A stretch of 64,000 nt of DNA from Cyrtodaria siliqua (Eukaryota > Mollusca > Bivalvia > Adapedonta > Hiatellidae): positions 248,001 to 312,000 of the forward strand of contig JAWPHD010001145.1 in NCBI GenBank assembly GCA_037043455.1. The letters are read 5' to 3'. A program made the translations under genes and the position numbers. The notes under the pieces were generated by a model. It saw nothing but the letters and a program-made list of their open reading frames with translations. It ran no database searches and was not told the DNA's origin. The stretch's first letter is position 1. Each line of letters starts with the position of its first letter. Below are positions 44,060 through 57,400 of the stretch, piece after piece.

Positions 44060-44830
44060 AGCTCGTTTTTTGCCCATATTTTGACTAAGTCAAGGGCCAT
44101 AACTCTGTGTGCTTTGATCCAAAATAAAAATAATAAAATCTGAGGAGCACATCTTCCCTTGCTGGTTAACATTTCTATAAAGGTTGGTGATCGTGGCTTA
44201 AATAGTTATGGAGGATCGCCTAACACAAGTTTTTCAGCCCTTATTTTGACTAAGTCAAGGTCCATAACTCCGTGGTTCTTGGTCCAAAATAAAAATGAAA
44301 AACCCAGGTGCGCATCTTCACCTGCTTGTCAACATTCCTGTAAAGTTGTGTGCCCATGGATTAAATATTAATGGAGGAGGGCGCGACACAAGTTTGTCAG
44401 CCCCTATTTTGAATAATTCAAGGGCCATAACTCTGTGGTTCTTGGTCCAAAATAAAAATGAAAAACCCAGGTGCGCATCTTCACCTGCTTGTCAACATTC
44501 CTGTAAAGGTTGGCGACCGTGGGTTAAATAGTTATGATGATCGCACGACACACGTTTTTGGGACACAAGTTTTTCAGCCACTATTTTGACTAAGTCAAAG
44601 GCCATAACTCCGTTGTTCTTGGTCCAAAATAAAAATGAAAACCCAGGTGCGCATCTTCACCTGCTTGTCAACATTCCTGTAAAGGTCGGCGACCGTGGGT
44701 TAAATAGTTATGGAGGATCGCGCGACACAAATTTTTGGGACGAACGGACATACGTACGGACGAACGGACGTACATTTGCACATATATATTTCCCCGCCCT
44801 CCACCCACGCAAGTGGGGCAAAAAAAAACC
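44060..44830 (+). repeat. Tandem repeat of about 165-178 bp, bivalve type
   Basis: Four copies marked by ggccataactc/tccataactc near 44096, 44262, 44424 and 44602, each with ttttgactaagtcaa and tggtccaaaataaaaatgaa. The last copy runs into a gacgaacggac simple repeat and the end phrase acgcaagtggggcaaaaa. I associate this family with bivalve genomes. Frames across it are artefacts. Confidence 0.8.
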
Positions 44831-45105
44831 AATAGATTTGGGATTTCTGCCGATTAAACACACGTCAATATACGTTGATCAAGATTACTTAAGATTTTTT
44901 ATTTCCAATTAGTCTGAAACTGTTATAAGGTTGGCTTTGTAATTAAGATCCGTTGTATGCTTAATTAACTTCTGACTGTATTCTGTGAAAGATACATTTC
45001 CTGTTCGACTTGTATATCTACTTTTGCAGTATCTGCGAGGAGACTCAAACTTCTGATTTACTCTTACATCATCTACCACACGTATTGTAGTTGAATGACA
45101 TATCG

Positions 45106-45570
45106 TTAATTAACTACTTAATATCTGCCGTGGTTTGCAGGAAACTGCAAGCATCATATGGTAAAAACAAGGCCAATATGAAGAGAAACTCGGCCAATAT
45201 GAGAAAACTCGGCCAATATGAAATTCAAGCAAACTGATTGGATAAGCCAACACGGCCAATATGACCAAGGCTTTGTTTTCTTTAAGGACGCCATTTTGAA
45301 GAAAAAAAACACAACGTCGGAGAGCTATATTCGCCTATGTAATGTAGACAATTAAAATAATTAAGGTTTGATTATTTGTAAAATCGGTTACATCGACTTC
45401 GCTGAAATATAGCTATTATCACGTTCGTGTGTGATTTTCCCACGCGCGCGGTAACAGTGGTAGATTTATTTGAATCAGATACTTGTTATTAAGTGTTATA
45501 TCTCTCGTTTTTTCTTACCTGTAAATGATATTTAAAACATAGGAAAGAGAGATATTAAGTAGTTAATTAA
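45106..45570. mobile_element. Short element with perfect 21-bp inverted ends
   Basis: 45106-45126 is the exact reverse complement of 45550-45570 (starts ttaattaactac). Inside, ggccaatatga occurs several times (45165-45270). Outside the right end, 45580-45690 adds a hairpin built from tcatattggcc and ggccaatatga. Probably a MITE, possibly nested. No coding content. Confidence 0.7.
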
Positions 45571-45980
45571 TAAAAATGTCATTAATTATGGCCCTGTTAT
45601 TGGTCCTCGGACTGTCATATTGGCCCGCGGCATTCGGTCTTGGGCCAATATGACAGTCCTTGGACCAATAACTGGGCCAATATGAAAACACTTCATTAAT
45701 AACATCATCATATAGTAAGAGTTTCCTCCCTTAACCGATATTGTTAAATACAACGTGATTTAGCAAGACATTGAACTCCCTATATAAAATAGAATATAAA
45801 ATTCTAATACGTGGTGTTTATTGGTTAAAGTATATAATACTGGTTCTACCCAGGAAATAGTAGGTGGTCTGCCTCCATTACGAAACATTCGATCGTCATA
45901 TTTAGCCTAACATGTGTGAAGAAGACGTGAACCGCATTCATCCATCGTTTAGGAAACCTAGATATCCATTATTGGTTATA

Positions 45981-46231
45981 GCGTCTCTGTGGTCGAGTGG
46001 TTAACCGACGTTGTAAACCTTCTCGCCTCTCACCGCTTCGGGTTGGAATCCCAATGGGAGCTCGATTTGTAAGTGAGGAAGTGTCGAATTTTACGGATTG
46101 CGGGAGGTGTACAGTACTGGTTCTACCCAGGAAAAGTGTGTGGTCTGCTTCCACCACAAAAAAAAAGACCGTCATATATAACCTTACATGTGTTGAAAAT
46201 TACGTAAACAACCATACAAATAAACATACAA
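45981..46231 (+). mobile_element. Family A SINE, tandem copy 1
   Basis: tRNA-like head with gtggtcgagtggttaacc and a damaged B box (gggttggaatccc), body with cgggaggtgtacagtactgg, and an A-rich tail. Confidence 0.75.
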
Positions 46232-46295
46232 ATCATTATTGGTTAATTACCATTTCATGTAAATTATTAGTACGAACTATTTCCTTTAGAAGTCA

Positions 46296-46490
46296 GCCCG
46301 TCTGTGGTCGAGAGGGTAAAGACTGCGTTTGAAGCATTCTCATTTCTCACGGTTACGGGTTCGATTCCGACTGGGAGTCGACTTGTGAGAGGTATTGCAC
46401 CGCATATTACTTCCGAGTCATGAACAGATTCAACAAAACCGAGTCTGCTACTTTTCTCTCTTGTTTGTTTTTGTTGCTTCAGTATTTATT
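46296..46490 (+). mobile_element. Family C SINE, tandem copy 1
   Basis: Head gtggtcgagagggtaaagac and B box cgggttcgattccgac, then gagaggtattgcacc and gagtcatgaacagattcaac. Confidence 0.65.
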
Positions 46491-47731
46491 GACATTCACA
46501 CACGCGTTTGTTTAGTGCTGTGACACGTGTCGGCTGCAAAAGTCTGCCCGACTATGAATCAGTAGTGCTATATACCCGTCTTAACGTTATACGGGACAGG
46601 TAGCGGCAGTTGAGCAGTTCATGCATCCTATATAAAAGATAAATTAAATTACCATAGAAACAATAACATCCGTGTATGTGGTTCATACAACCAATGTTCT
46701 TTAAGCTCAATGTACCTTACACAATAAGAACGAAACTGAGTTTTAATAACACTAAACATACAATAGAAAGCGTTCGGAACAAGTAATAGGCAAAAACGTG
46801 TAGAGTGAAATCAGTTGCTTGTTTATTCACATTTTATCAAGTTGTCGTTCAGTAGTTAAGTGTTGCAATGCTTAGATAAAGGTGTAAACATAATAAACGC
46901 AAGTTTCATGCAAACATAAAAATTCACTTTCAGTTTTGTGTCATGTCCATCTTATATGCGATTTCAATGGTTTACACATAAGGGAATATTCTGTTTTAAT
47001 TGTGATTGTTTTACTAAAATGTTTTATAGAACACACGGTCAAGTTATCAATTCTCTTGATAAAGCTTAATACATGTCCTTAATATAAGTCCAAGATTATT
47101 TCCAATTTGTTTTAATCTGTTATAAGATTAGCTTTGTAATCAAGATCCGTTGTATGCTTAATTTATTTAGTGTTCTAACTGCGTGTTTTGGCTGACTGTA
47201 TTTTGTGAAAGATACATTTCCTGTTTAACTTTTATACCTAATTTTGCAGTATCAGCGAGGAAACTCAATCTTCTGATTTACTCTTCAACCATCTACCACG
47301 AGTATTGTAGTTGAATGACATAACATAGTAAGAGTTTCCTCCCTTTAACCGATATTGATGATCATTAGGTACAACGTGATTTAGCAAGACATTTAACTCA
47401 CCCTAACATAATTACTCAGTATGAAACAGTTATGTCTCGTTTTATTCAACATGAAATTAATTTACTAAAACGCATTGCTTGTTTCTCGTATTATTCAGTC
47501 AACAACACAATGCAACAACTAGCAATTATTGTTATATAAAAGAGAATATAAAAGTATAGTACGTAGTGTTATTTTTAAAGTATACAATACTGGTTCTACC
47601 CAGGAAATAGTAGATCGTCTGCCTCCATCACGAACATATCGACCGTCATTAATAGCCAACATATGCCGAAGAAGACGTGAATACATTCAACCATCGTTTA
47701 GGAAATAACCTAGTTATTCATTATTGGTTAT

Positions 47732-47972
47732 AGCGTATCCGTGGCCGAGTGGTTAACGACCTTCTCGCCTGTTACCGCTGCGGGTTCTAATCCCACTGGG
47801 AGCTCGATCGATAAGCGAGGAAGTGCCGATTCTTACAAATGGCAGGAGGTATACAGTACTTGTTCTACCCAGGAAAAGTGGGTGGGCTGTCTCCACCACA
47901 AAAGCAATCGATCGTCTTATATAACCTTACATGTGTTGAAAATGACGTAAAACACCATACAAAAAAACATAC
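47732..47972 (+). mobile_element. Family A SINE, tandem copy 2
   Basis: Head cgtggccgagtggttaacg, B box cgggttctaatcccac, body and tail as in copy 1. Confidence 0.75.
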
Positions 47973-48034
47973 AAATCATTATTAGTTAATTAACATTTCA
48001 TGTAAATTATTAGTACGAACTATTTCCTTTAGAA

Positions 48035-48225
48035 ATCAGCCCTTCTGTGGTCGAGAGGGTAAATACTCTGCGTTTGAATAATTCTCATTTTTCACGGTTA
48101 CGAGTTCGATTCCCATTGGTTGGTCGACTTGTGAGAGGTGTTGCACCTTATATTACTTCCGAGTCATGAACAGATTCAACAAAACCGAGGCTGCTACTTT
48201 TCTCTCTTGTTTGTTTTTGTTGCTT
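48035..48225 (+). mobile_element. Family C SINE, tandem copy 2
   Basis: Head gtggtcgagagggtaaatac, B box cgagttcgattcccat; the rest as in copy 1. Confidence 0.65.
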
Positions 48226-49383
48226 CAGTATTTATTGACATTCACACACGCGTTTGTTTAGTGCTGTGTGTCGGCTGTAAAAGTCTGCCCGACTATGAAT
48301 CAGTAGTGCTATATACCCGTCTTAACGTTATACGGGACAGGTAGCGGCAGTTGAGCAGTTCATGCATCCTATATAAAAAATACATTATATTACCATAGAA
48401 GCAATGTACTTTAAGCTTCATTAAGAACGAAACTGCCTTTTTTATATTTTCAGTTTTAATAACAATAAACATACAATAGAAACCATTCGGAACAAGTAAT
48501 AGGCAAAAACGTGTAGAGTGATATCAGTTGCTTGTTTATACACATTTTATCAAGTTGTTCAGTAGTTAAGTGTTGCAATGCTTAGATAAAGGTGTAAACA
48601 TAATAAAAGCAAGTTTCATGCAAACATAAAAAATCGCTTTCAGTTTTGTGTAATGTCCATTTTATATGCGATTTCAATGGTTTACACATAAGGGAATATT
48701 CTCTTTTAATTGTGATTGTTTTACTAAAATGTTTTATAGAACACACGGCCAAGTTATCAATTCTCTTGATAAAGCTTAATATAAGTCCAAGATTATTTCC
48801 AATTTGTTTTAATCTGTTATAAGATTAGCTTTGTAATCAAGATCCGGTGTATGCTTTCGAACTGCGTGGTTTGGAAATGATACATTTCCTGTTCGACGTT
48901 TATACCTACTTTTGCAGTATCTGCGAGGAGACCCAAAAAAAACCTTTGATTTACTCTTCAACCATCTACCACAAGTATTGTAGTTGAATGATATAAAATA
49001 GTAAGATTTTCCTCCCTTTAACCGATATTGACGTATCATGAAGTACAACGTGATTTAGCAAGATATTTAATTTACACTAAACTAATTACTAAGTATGAAA
49101 CAGTTATGTCTCGTGTTATACAATATGAATTTAATGAACTAAAACGCATTGCTTGTTTCTCATATTATTCAGTCAAGAACACAATGCAACAACTAGCAGT
49201 TATTGTTATATAAAAGAGAATATAAAATTATAATTCGTAGTGTTATTGGTTAAAGTATACAATACTGGTTCTACCCAGGAAATAGTAGGTGGTCTGCCTC
49301 CATCACGAACATAGCTACCGTCACTATGCCGAAGAAGACGTGAAATACATTCAACCTAACCTAGTTATTCATTATTGGTTATA

Positions 49384-49624
49384 GCGTATCCGTGGCCGAG
49401 TTGTTAACGACTTTCTCGCCTGTCAACGCAGCGGGTTCTAATCCCACTGGGAGCCCGATTGGTAATTGAGGAAGTGTCGATTTTTACAGATGGCGGGAGG
49501 TGTACAGTACTGGTTCTTCCCAGGAAAAGTGGGTGTATTGCCTCCACCACAAAAACAATCGACCATCTTATATAACCTTACATGTGTTGAAAATGACGTA
49601 AAACACCATACAAACACACATACA
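49384..49624 (+). mobile_element. Family A SINE, tandem copy 3
   Basis: Head cgtggccgagttgttaacg, B box cgggttctaatcccac, and the same body. Confidence 0.75.
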
Positions 49625-49687
49625 AATCATTATTGGTTAACTAAACTTTCATGTAAATTATTAGTACGAACTATTTTATTTAGAAGG

Positions 49688-49880
49688 TAGCGCTTCTGTG
49701 GTCGTGAGGGTAAAGTCACTGCGTTTGAAACCGTCTCATTCCTCACGGTTGCGGATTCGGTTCCCACTCGGGGTTTGACTTGTGAGAGGTGTTGCACCTT
49801 ATATAATTCCGAGTCATGAACAGATTCAACAAAACCGAGTCTACAACCTTTTTCTCTAGATTGTTTTTGTTGCTTCCAAG
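49688..49880 (+). mobile_element. Family C SINE, tandem copy 3
   Basis: Head gtggtcgtgagggtaaagtc, degraded B box cggattcggttcccac. Confidence 0.6.
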
Positions 49881-51127
49881 GGGATTCCCATTTCAATATG
49901 TATTAACATTCATATAATCGTTTGTATAGTGATGTGTGTCGGCTGCAAAATGCGCCCCGAAATCAGTAGTGCTATATATCTGTCTTACCGTAATACGGGA
50001 GAGGTAGTAGGAGCTTAGCGGTTCATGAACCATATTTAAAATATAAACTCAATTACCACAGAAACAATAACATCAGTATTGGCGGTTCATACAACAAAAA
50101 ATCTGTAAGCTTCATTGTACACTACAAATTAAAAATGAACCTGCATTTTATATTTTCAGTTTTAACAACATTAAACATAAAATCGAAAGCGTTCGGAACG
50201 AGTAATAGACACAAACGTGTAGAGTGATATCAGTTGCTTGTTAATACACATTTTATCAAGTTGTAGTTCAGTAGCTAAGTGTTGCAGTGCTTAGAGAAAT
50301 GTGTAAACATAATAAAAATTAAGTTTCATGCAAACTTAACAATTAACTTTCAGTTTTGTGTAATGTCCATTTTATATGCGATTTTGGATTACACGTAAGG
50401 GAATATTCTCTTTAAATTGTGATTGTTTTACTAAAATATTTTATAGAACACACGGTCAAGTTATGAATTTTCTTGCTAAAGCTTAATACAAGTCCTTAAT
50501 ATAAGTCCAAGATCATTTCCAGTTTGTTTTAATCTGTTATAAGGTTAGCCTTGTAATCAAGATCCGTTGTACGCTTAATTAACTTTGTGTTCGAACTGCG
50601 TGTTTTGGCTGACTGATACATTTCCAGTTCGACTTTTATACCTAATTTTGAAGTATCTGCGAGGAGACTCAATCTTCTGATTTACTCTTCAACCATCTAC
50701 CACAGGTATTGTAGTTGAATGACATAATAAAGTAAGATTTTCCTCCCTTTTACCTATAGGTACAACGCGATTTAGCAAGATATTTAGCTCATCCTAACAT
50801 AATTACTAAGTATAAAACAGTAATGTCTCGTGTTATCCAACATGAATTTAATTTAATAAAACTCATTGCCTGTTTCTCGTATTATTCAGTCAACAACACA
50901 ATGCAACAACTAGCAGTTATTGTTATATAAAAAGAGAATATAAATTTCTAGTACGTAGTGTTTATTGGTTAAAGTATACAGTACTGGTTCTATCCAGGAA
51001 ATAGTAGGTGGTCTGCCTCCATCACGAAACAATCGATCGTCATACATAGTTTCACCTGGCCGAAGAAGACATGAAACACATTCAACCATCGTTTAGGAAA
51101 TAACCTAGTTATTAATTAGTGGTTATA

Positions 51128-51356
51128 GCGTCTCCGTGTCCTAGTGGTGAAAGACGTTGTAAATATTCTCGCCACTCACTGCTGCGGGTTCGAAGCTCGA
51201 TTTGTAAGGGAGGAAGTGTCGATTCTTATGGATGGCGGGAGGTGTACAGTACTGGTTCTACCCAGGAAAAGTGAGTGGGTTGCCTCCACGACATTAAACA
51301 ATCGACAGTCATATATAACCTTACATGTGTTGTTACGTAAAACACCATACAAACAG
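51128..51356 (+). mobile_element. Family A SINE, tandem copy 4
   Basis: The head is degraded (gtgtcctagtggtgaaagac) and the B box is cut (cgggttcgaagctcg); the body is typical. Confidence 0.7.
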
Positions 51357-51849
51357 CGTTTGTTTAGTGCTCTTTGGCGGCTGTAAAATGTCACCCGTAC
51401 TATAAATCAGTAGTGCTCTAGACCTATCTTGCCGTAATACGGGAGTTTTAATACCTTAAAGATAATATAGCAACCGTTTGCAGCGAGTTACAGGCGAAAA
51501 CTTGTACAGTGATATCAGTTCCTTGTTAATACATATTTTGGAGTTCACTAGTAAAGTACTGCAGTGCTTAGATAAATGTGTAAACATAATAAAACGCTAG
51601 TTTCATGCAAACATAATAACTCACTTTCAGTTCTGTGTAATATCCATGTTATATGCAATTTTAACTTTAAATTGTTTGTTTTCAGTGCATATCAGTACTA
51701 AAATATTTCATAGAACAAAGGGTCAAGTTATGAATTCTCTTTATATATCTTCATATATACTTCCTTGTATAACAAGAAAACGTTCGACGTGTCTGATCAA
51801 TATATCATTTATTTTAGTTGATTGATAAGTGAAGGTGGGACCCTTGAAC

Positions 51850-53174
51850 CTGATTAAGACCCCCAGAGGCATTTCCTCCCTCCTGTGACCGTTCCAAGGC
51901 GGCAGCCCTATTGTCGACCCTTTTGTATTTGTGATGTCACATATATTGGGCAGCCATATTGTCGACCCTTTTGTGTTTGTGATATCACATATAGTGTATC
52001 TTATTCGTCCTTGTATGTCCTTTTTCGATGCGTGTTTTTGTTTGACTGTGATCCGCGAATGCTATATTTCCTGTTTGACTTTATATCTACTTTAACTGTT
52101 TTTCCCGTTTTAAACGTATATACATGCCGTCAAATTTTGAAGTATATTTCAGTATATCAGTCATGCTCTTTTATAGGTAATTCCCACCAATATGCACGAA
52201 CTCTACTGACGCTTAACCGCATGCGAGTAGTCAGTTTTCACTACCGTCTCAATCAAACCGAGACTGCAATATTGTTTGTATTTATCGTGTTAGACGATTT
52301 CCAAATTTCTACCTGCATACGTTGTTGTTTTGCATGAAACATTCTGGATAAGTTATATTTATTGACTTCTAACCACAAATCTAAGGCTCAGTTGACGGGA
52401 CTTTTTCATATATGAACAACAACATTCAGGGTTAGGCCTATTTATTAAAGACTAATAAAACATCAGTCATGATTTATTGTATTTTAAAGACACAAATAAA
52501 ATATGTTACATTCAATAACATTGATCATGCTTGTAAGTTGTTAAACACAACCTATAGTTTGAGGTGCATGTGTTAGCCATAACGTTTACAGAATGTACAT
52601 GATCAATGTTAACACTTCTTACATAAATCATATAGTATTAAATGTCATTTTTAGTGGTAAATAAAAACACCATAGATTTGAAAATCGGTTATGAATTATT
52701 TTACAGCAACCATGATAGAGCTTTTCCAATGTAATTTATATTTCTCAAGCGATTTCTAAAAGTAAGGATTTGTTCTGCTTCATATTCCTGTTTCACTAGT
52801 AAGATATTAATTTTGTGGTTGAAAAATCCGATTTTTCTTCGACAAAAACAGGCACCACAAACAATAATACCTTATTCAATAAATGATAATATCTATCAAA
52901 CAAGTTGTTAAAAATGAATCTAGAATAAATGATGACAAAAATGATGAAAACTTTAATCAAAATACAACATACATATTTATGGGTTAAACAAAGCTAGCAT
53001 ATCTTTATAATCCATGTAATAACTGGACTAAAGCGTTTTGGCGATAATTTACCTTACATAGTCGCGAATGTACAGTTTGCCAAGTAGGCGCAGAATGGCT
53101 TCAAGTGCGTTGCCGATATGCCTGTTCTATGTCCACATAAAAAAAACCACCTCGTGCCAATTTTTAGGGTTTGG
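51850..53174. other. Dispersed repeat copy, then AT-rich sequence
   Basis: 51850-52090 is a copy of the family described at 6790, with an inner short duplication (ttgtcgacccttttgt twice). From 52091 to 53174 I see no recognisable gene. Confidence 0.5.
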
Positions 53175-53450
53175 GAGTGCATCTGTGGCCGAGTGGTTAG
53201 AGTCTCTGACTTGCAATCACTTGCCCCTCATCGCTGTAGTTTCGATCCCTCAGGGATCTAGGAATCTTTATGTGATGACGATATCCAGTAGTCATGCGGA
53301 ACATCGGTGGTTCTACCGAGGTGCCCGCCCGTGCATGAAAATTGCCCGGAGTGGTACCGAGGGTCTTCCTCCATTAATGGAAGATGGAAGGTCGCCCTAT
53401 GACCTGAGCTGTTGGTGCGACTATAAAAACAAATGCAATTCAACTGAACG
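53175..53450 (+). mobile_element. tRNA-headed SINE (family B)
   Basis: Head ctgtggccgagtggttagag, B-box-like gtttcgatccctc, body with ggtggttctaccgaggtg and gacctgagctgttggtgcga. Same family as 9030-9305 (minus). Its open frames are not genes. Confidence 0.75.
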
Positions 53451-53689
53451 TTTTTAACAAAATATAGTCTTATAATTTAAAGTGCTTTCAGAGATGGATT
53501 TTACACCATTTTTGCACGGAAAATATGATTTCGGGATCTTAAGAAGATTTTTCATCTATCCATTACTTATGTCTTTTACGGTATGAGAAGAAAAGTCGTG
53601 TGATTGTGTAAAGCAGATACATGCTGCCTGTCCATACATGTAGCCGTTGTGTACACTCAGCCGCGATGTAGTTGAATGTGGTCAGATGA

Positions 53690-53830
53690 TTTTAGTAATA
53701 TATCTCGTCGAGTTGATTGATTTAAATTAACCAACGAGATGAGACCATGCTCTATTTGTTTTGTAGCATGTCCATTTCATGTCCATTTCATGTACGTGCC
53801 GTACTTAAACTTCCAATAACTGGTGGTTAG
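53690..53830 (+). repeat. Diverged fragment of the MITE seen at 37970
   Basis: Shares ccaacgag.tgagacca..ctctat and gccgtacttaaacttcc-type words with the other two copies. The rest of 53451-54426 contains no supported feature. Confidence 0.4.
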
Positions 53831-54426
53831 AGTACACCATTTATTCTCACAGGTGTTATTTTCAAAAAAACGATTGACACCTTTGAAAATACAAAGAGTA
53901 TTTCAGTGACCATGCTGCAAGTTGTTATCATTCTGTTCAAAATGATGATAGTGAAGTCAATAGCAAATACGAATAATTTGCCATACTAATTTAGACATTT
54001 CCGCACAGTTGATGTTATCAGCACATGTTATATACGTAGTCAAAAGTTGGTTTTCATACGGTTCAACGATTATGTAAAATAGACATTACTTAATGGTCCT
54101 TTTGGATCATCAAGCCCAATATGTGTGGCTTGAAAGTACAATATCGCTTAAGCCGGTGCTAGGAGGCGTGAGAGGTATTGCACTTCACCTTACCCCTCAT
54201 AAACAGTCTTAATAAAACCGAGTCTGCTACTTTTATCTTTTGTTTGTGTTTGTCGCTTAAAGGTATCCACCTTTCAGTGTTTATTGGCAGTATACTACTT
54301 TTAAGTGCCTTTCTTTGTTCCATGTTTACACGGGGAGACGCACATTTTGCAGTTCTTATTATGTGCCTTCTCTGCCATATGGATTTTAAACCACTTTCCT
54401 ATATATGTTCACGTTTGAAACATTCC

Positions 54427-57400
54427 TCAGTCGATATTATGCCGCAATAAGAAATCGAAAAGTGAAAAACAAATCCTTGGCACTTTTATGTTTATGTTTA
54501 TGGATCTTTGAACCGTTTCATGTGCTTTAGTTGCCTTTTGACGGAACGATTTTGCATTTTCCTCTATCTCAGCCTTTTTTCGAAGAACTTTAAGTGATGA
54601 AATACGCTCCATGACACCGGCGGTATCTCCTTCCAATTCTTCTGTTTCGATCATCATATCTATGTAATGTACCACGCTTAATGGATTTGGCCGGAGAGCA
54701 ATTTGAAGAAGGCGCGTTCTGCTAGCTTGTGCACTTAGCATCAAACTTTGCACACCTGTTTCTAACTCACGGAGCTCAATGTCCATTTTCTTTAATACTT
54801 GTTTTACCGATAATCTATCTCCACTAGCTTTTTTATACTTTTCAAGCTTTTCGTTATATGTTTGCCTTTTTGTCACGGCCTTAAAACCAAAGTAGTATTG
54901 ATTGTTATAATGCTTTGACCAAAGACACTTTCCAGGGCACTGCATGCATTGTCCATCGCTTCCCATGGCGCTGCAGCCATGTTTATCTTTGTCCAGTGGA
55001 ATTTTGCAAGGTCTATGACAAGTCACGTTGCAGGTTATGCAATTTGAGACGTGTTGATTTGCAGGAAGGTCGTGTTTTACTGCGTGTTGCTCTGTTACTT
55101 CATATTCAAAATCTTTGTTCGCCTCAATATCGGTTTCGTGTTGTTCAATAATGTGTCGCTCCTGTTGAATACTGTTCATGACCGATAGGCCAGCGTCAAC
55201 TTGTGGGACTAGATTTTGAAGAGTTGTTTCAAGTCTATGTCTTTCTTCTAGTACTTCTTTTGTCAGTAGCAGACTCTTTGTTTGCGTTTGCGCTATGTGA
55301 TCAAAAAATGAGCGATAACTTTCGACTCCCATATTCCAGAACATTGATGAAAAAGATGATTCGGTTACTTGAAGATTGTTTGCAAAAAGGGCCGAATTAT
55401 TGAATTTGAAATGTTTACCAAATGGAAGACCGGACTTTGTCAACGCAGATAACACTTTCGGTTGGTCGCCATCGGCAAATGTTACAAGAGTGCATATATT
55501 GTGTTCTATGTCTCGACCAAATAAAGACATTATGGCGTGAAATATATAAGTCTGAGTTACAGTTAAGCGTACGTCAGATGCTTTGACTAGGAAACATACA
55601 GCATCGATATAAACCACTCCTGTATCCCCTGTTCGTGAAAAAAGGTATCGAATCTGATCTATGACTTCATGATCTTTATCTATACCCCGAGTATCTCCGA
55701 AACCTGGCGTGTCAATAATATTGAGTCTGTATCCAAGTCGGTTGCCTTGTCCGGGATTGATACTATATTGTGATACCCATTCTGTCTGCGAAACGGCCTA
55801 CATTAAGAGATAGGAACAAAAAATTAATATAATGACACATTAGCAAAATAATGCAGTTGAAGACAACTGATATTTAAGAAGTTAAGAATTTAATTGTGTG
55901 TTCGCTTTAAACGTATTACACTGTACTCTTACGGTTTATTTTCTAAATACACTTCAGTGTTTGCAGCACCGATTTAAAACTGCAATCAAATGCGCAATAG
56001 TAATACATTTCAGTTAAGTTTCCCCATTCATCAAAGTCATGATTTTCCGTAACAGATACAACTGGTTTGATTGAATATGTTTAGGCTGTGCAAACCTAAA
56101 GTCACATTACATAGTCTCTAATCTATCTTTGGAACTGGTTGGTATATACAGAAGTAGGTATAAAAGTCGAACAGGAAATGTAGCTTTCACAAAACATAAT
56201 TATATGCGTGGTCTTTAATGAGTGTGGTCCTTGAATGCTACATTTCTTGTTTGACTTTTATATTTACTTTACTTGTATTGTCTGAGAGTCTAAATCAATT
56301 AGGAATCCATTCATTCGTCCGTCCGACCGTCTGTTCACCCACCCTTTAATCCATCCGTCCGTCCGTCCGTCTATCCATCCATCAATCCATCCATCTATCT
56401 ACGGCAAAGTTTTTATCCATTATACTTATTGCTCGGATATGATTGAACGGAGTATATTTTACTTTGGTGTACATTTATTAACAACTTACTTGCTGGTGAA
56501 GACGACCGGCCTCTTCCTTTTCGAGCTTTACCATTTGAAATCGAAATGCATCATCCCAGTTAACACCAAGAACATAATTAGCGATGCCGTCAACTAGTGT
56601 ACTTTTACCAGTCCCAGTTTCCCCAACCAACATTATTGTTTTTTCTTTGTAACGGTATCCAGACGGTTTACCTGAAAAAATAATTCAATGTCTTTATTTA
56701 AACAAACAAATGTTAAACATATTTTCAAAACTTATACAAAAAAACATGCCTCTGAAACTTACCGAACCTAATCACTAATATATAACTTACTTAAATAAAA
56801 GTGTAATCATATCACACTACAATAATGTTTTATAGCCTTAAAACATCGAATGAAGTATTATTAATGATGTATTCAGTAAAACAAAAAACAAGTCATCGTA
56901 TTTTTCCGGCCAAACGTTTTCGTTAACAATAAATACATCGATTATTTTATGGGGCCTAGTTTAATGCATTTGTACATTCAAAATGCAACTGAAACACATT
57001 TACTCGTATGATGGATTTCGACGCAACGAAAACCTGCTGGAGAAGTACAACATCAATTACAAAACGTATCTACGACTAGGCATATCACAACCTTTATTCT
57101 ATTAAGATGCGATCTATAAACTTCGGAAATTAAAGTGGTCTGACGGATTACATAATTAATCAGAAATTTCGTCAATGCACTTTTGTCCCTCGGGTTTTCT
57201 GGCCGTACCCTAGATTGGTTGTCTCTTTAGCTGCAACTGCTGTGGTTGTTCAGTACAATTCTGGATACATTCTGAGGTGTTTCTAATTATGTTTTATATA
57301 GTTTTACATTAACATATCGTGTATCGTTTCCCAATTTCTCTGGATGTGGATTTTATTGTTACAGATTTTCTTTTGATGGGATCTACTTTAATTTACACTG

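Larger units (their letters stand above)
45833..51850 (+). repeat. Tandem duplication, four copies of a unit of about 1.7 kb
   Basis: The marker tactggttctacccaggaaa followed by tagtag opens copies near 45843, 47588, 49263 and 50985. Each full copy contains in order a family A SINE, a family C SINE, the words cactatgaatcagtagtgc-type, a unique part and the gattactcttcaac block. The fourth copy lacks the family C SINE and is shortened. Copies differ by scattered substitutions and small deletions. No host gene in the unit. Confidence 0.85.

Noticed and set aside
15615..53450. tRNA genes (several good A and B boxes)
   Set aside because: All are followed by SINE bodies and tails; none folds into a full cloverleaf with an intact acceptor stem that I could see.
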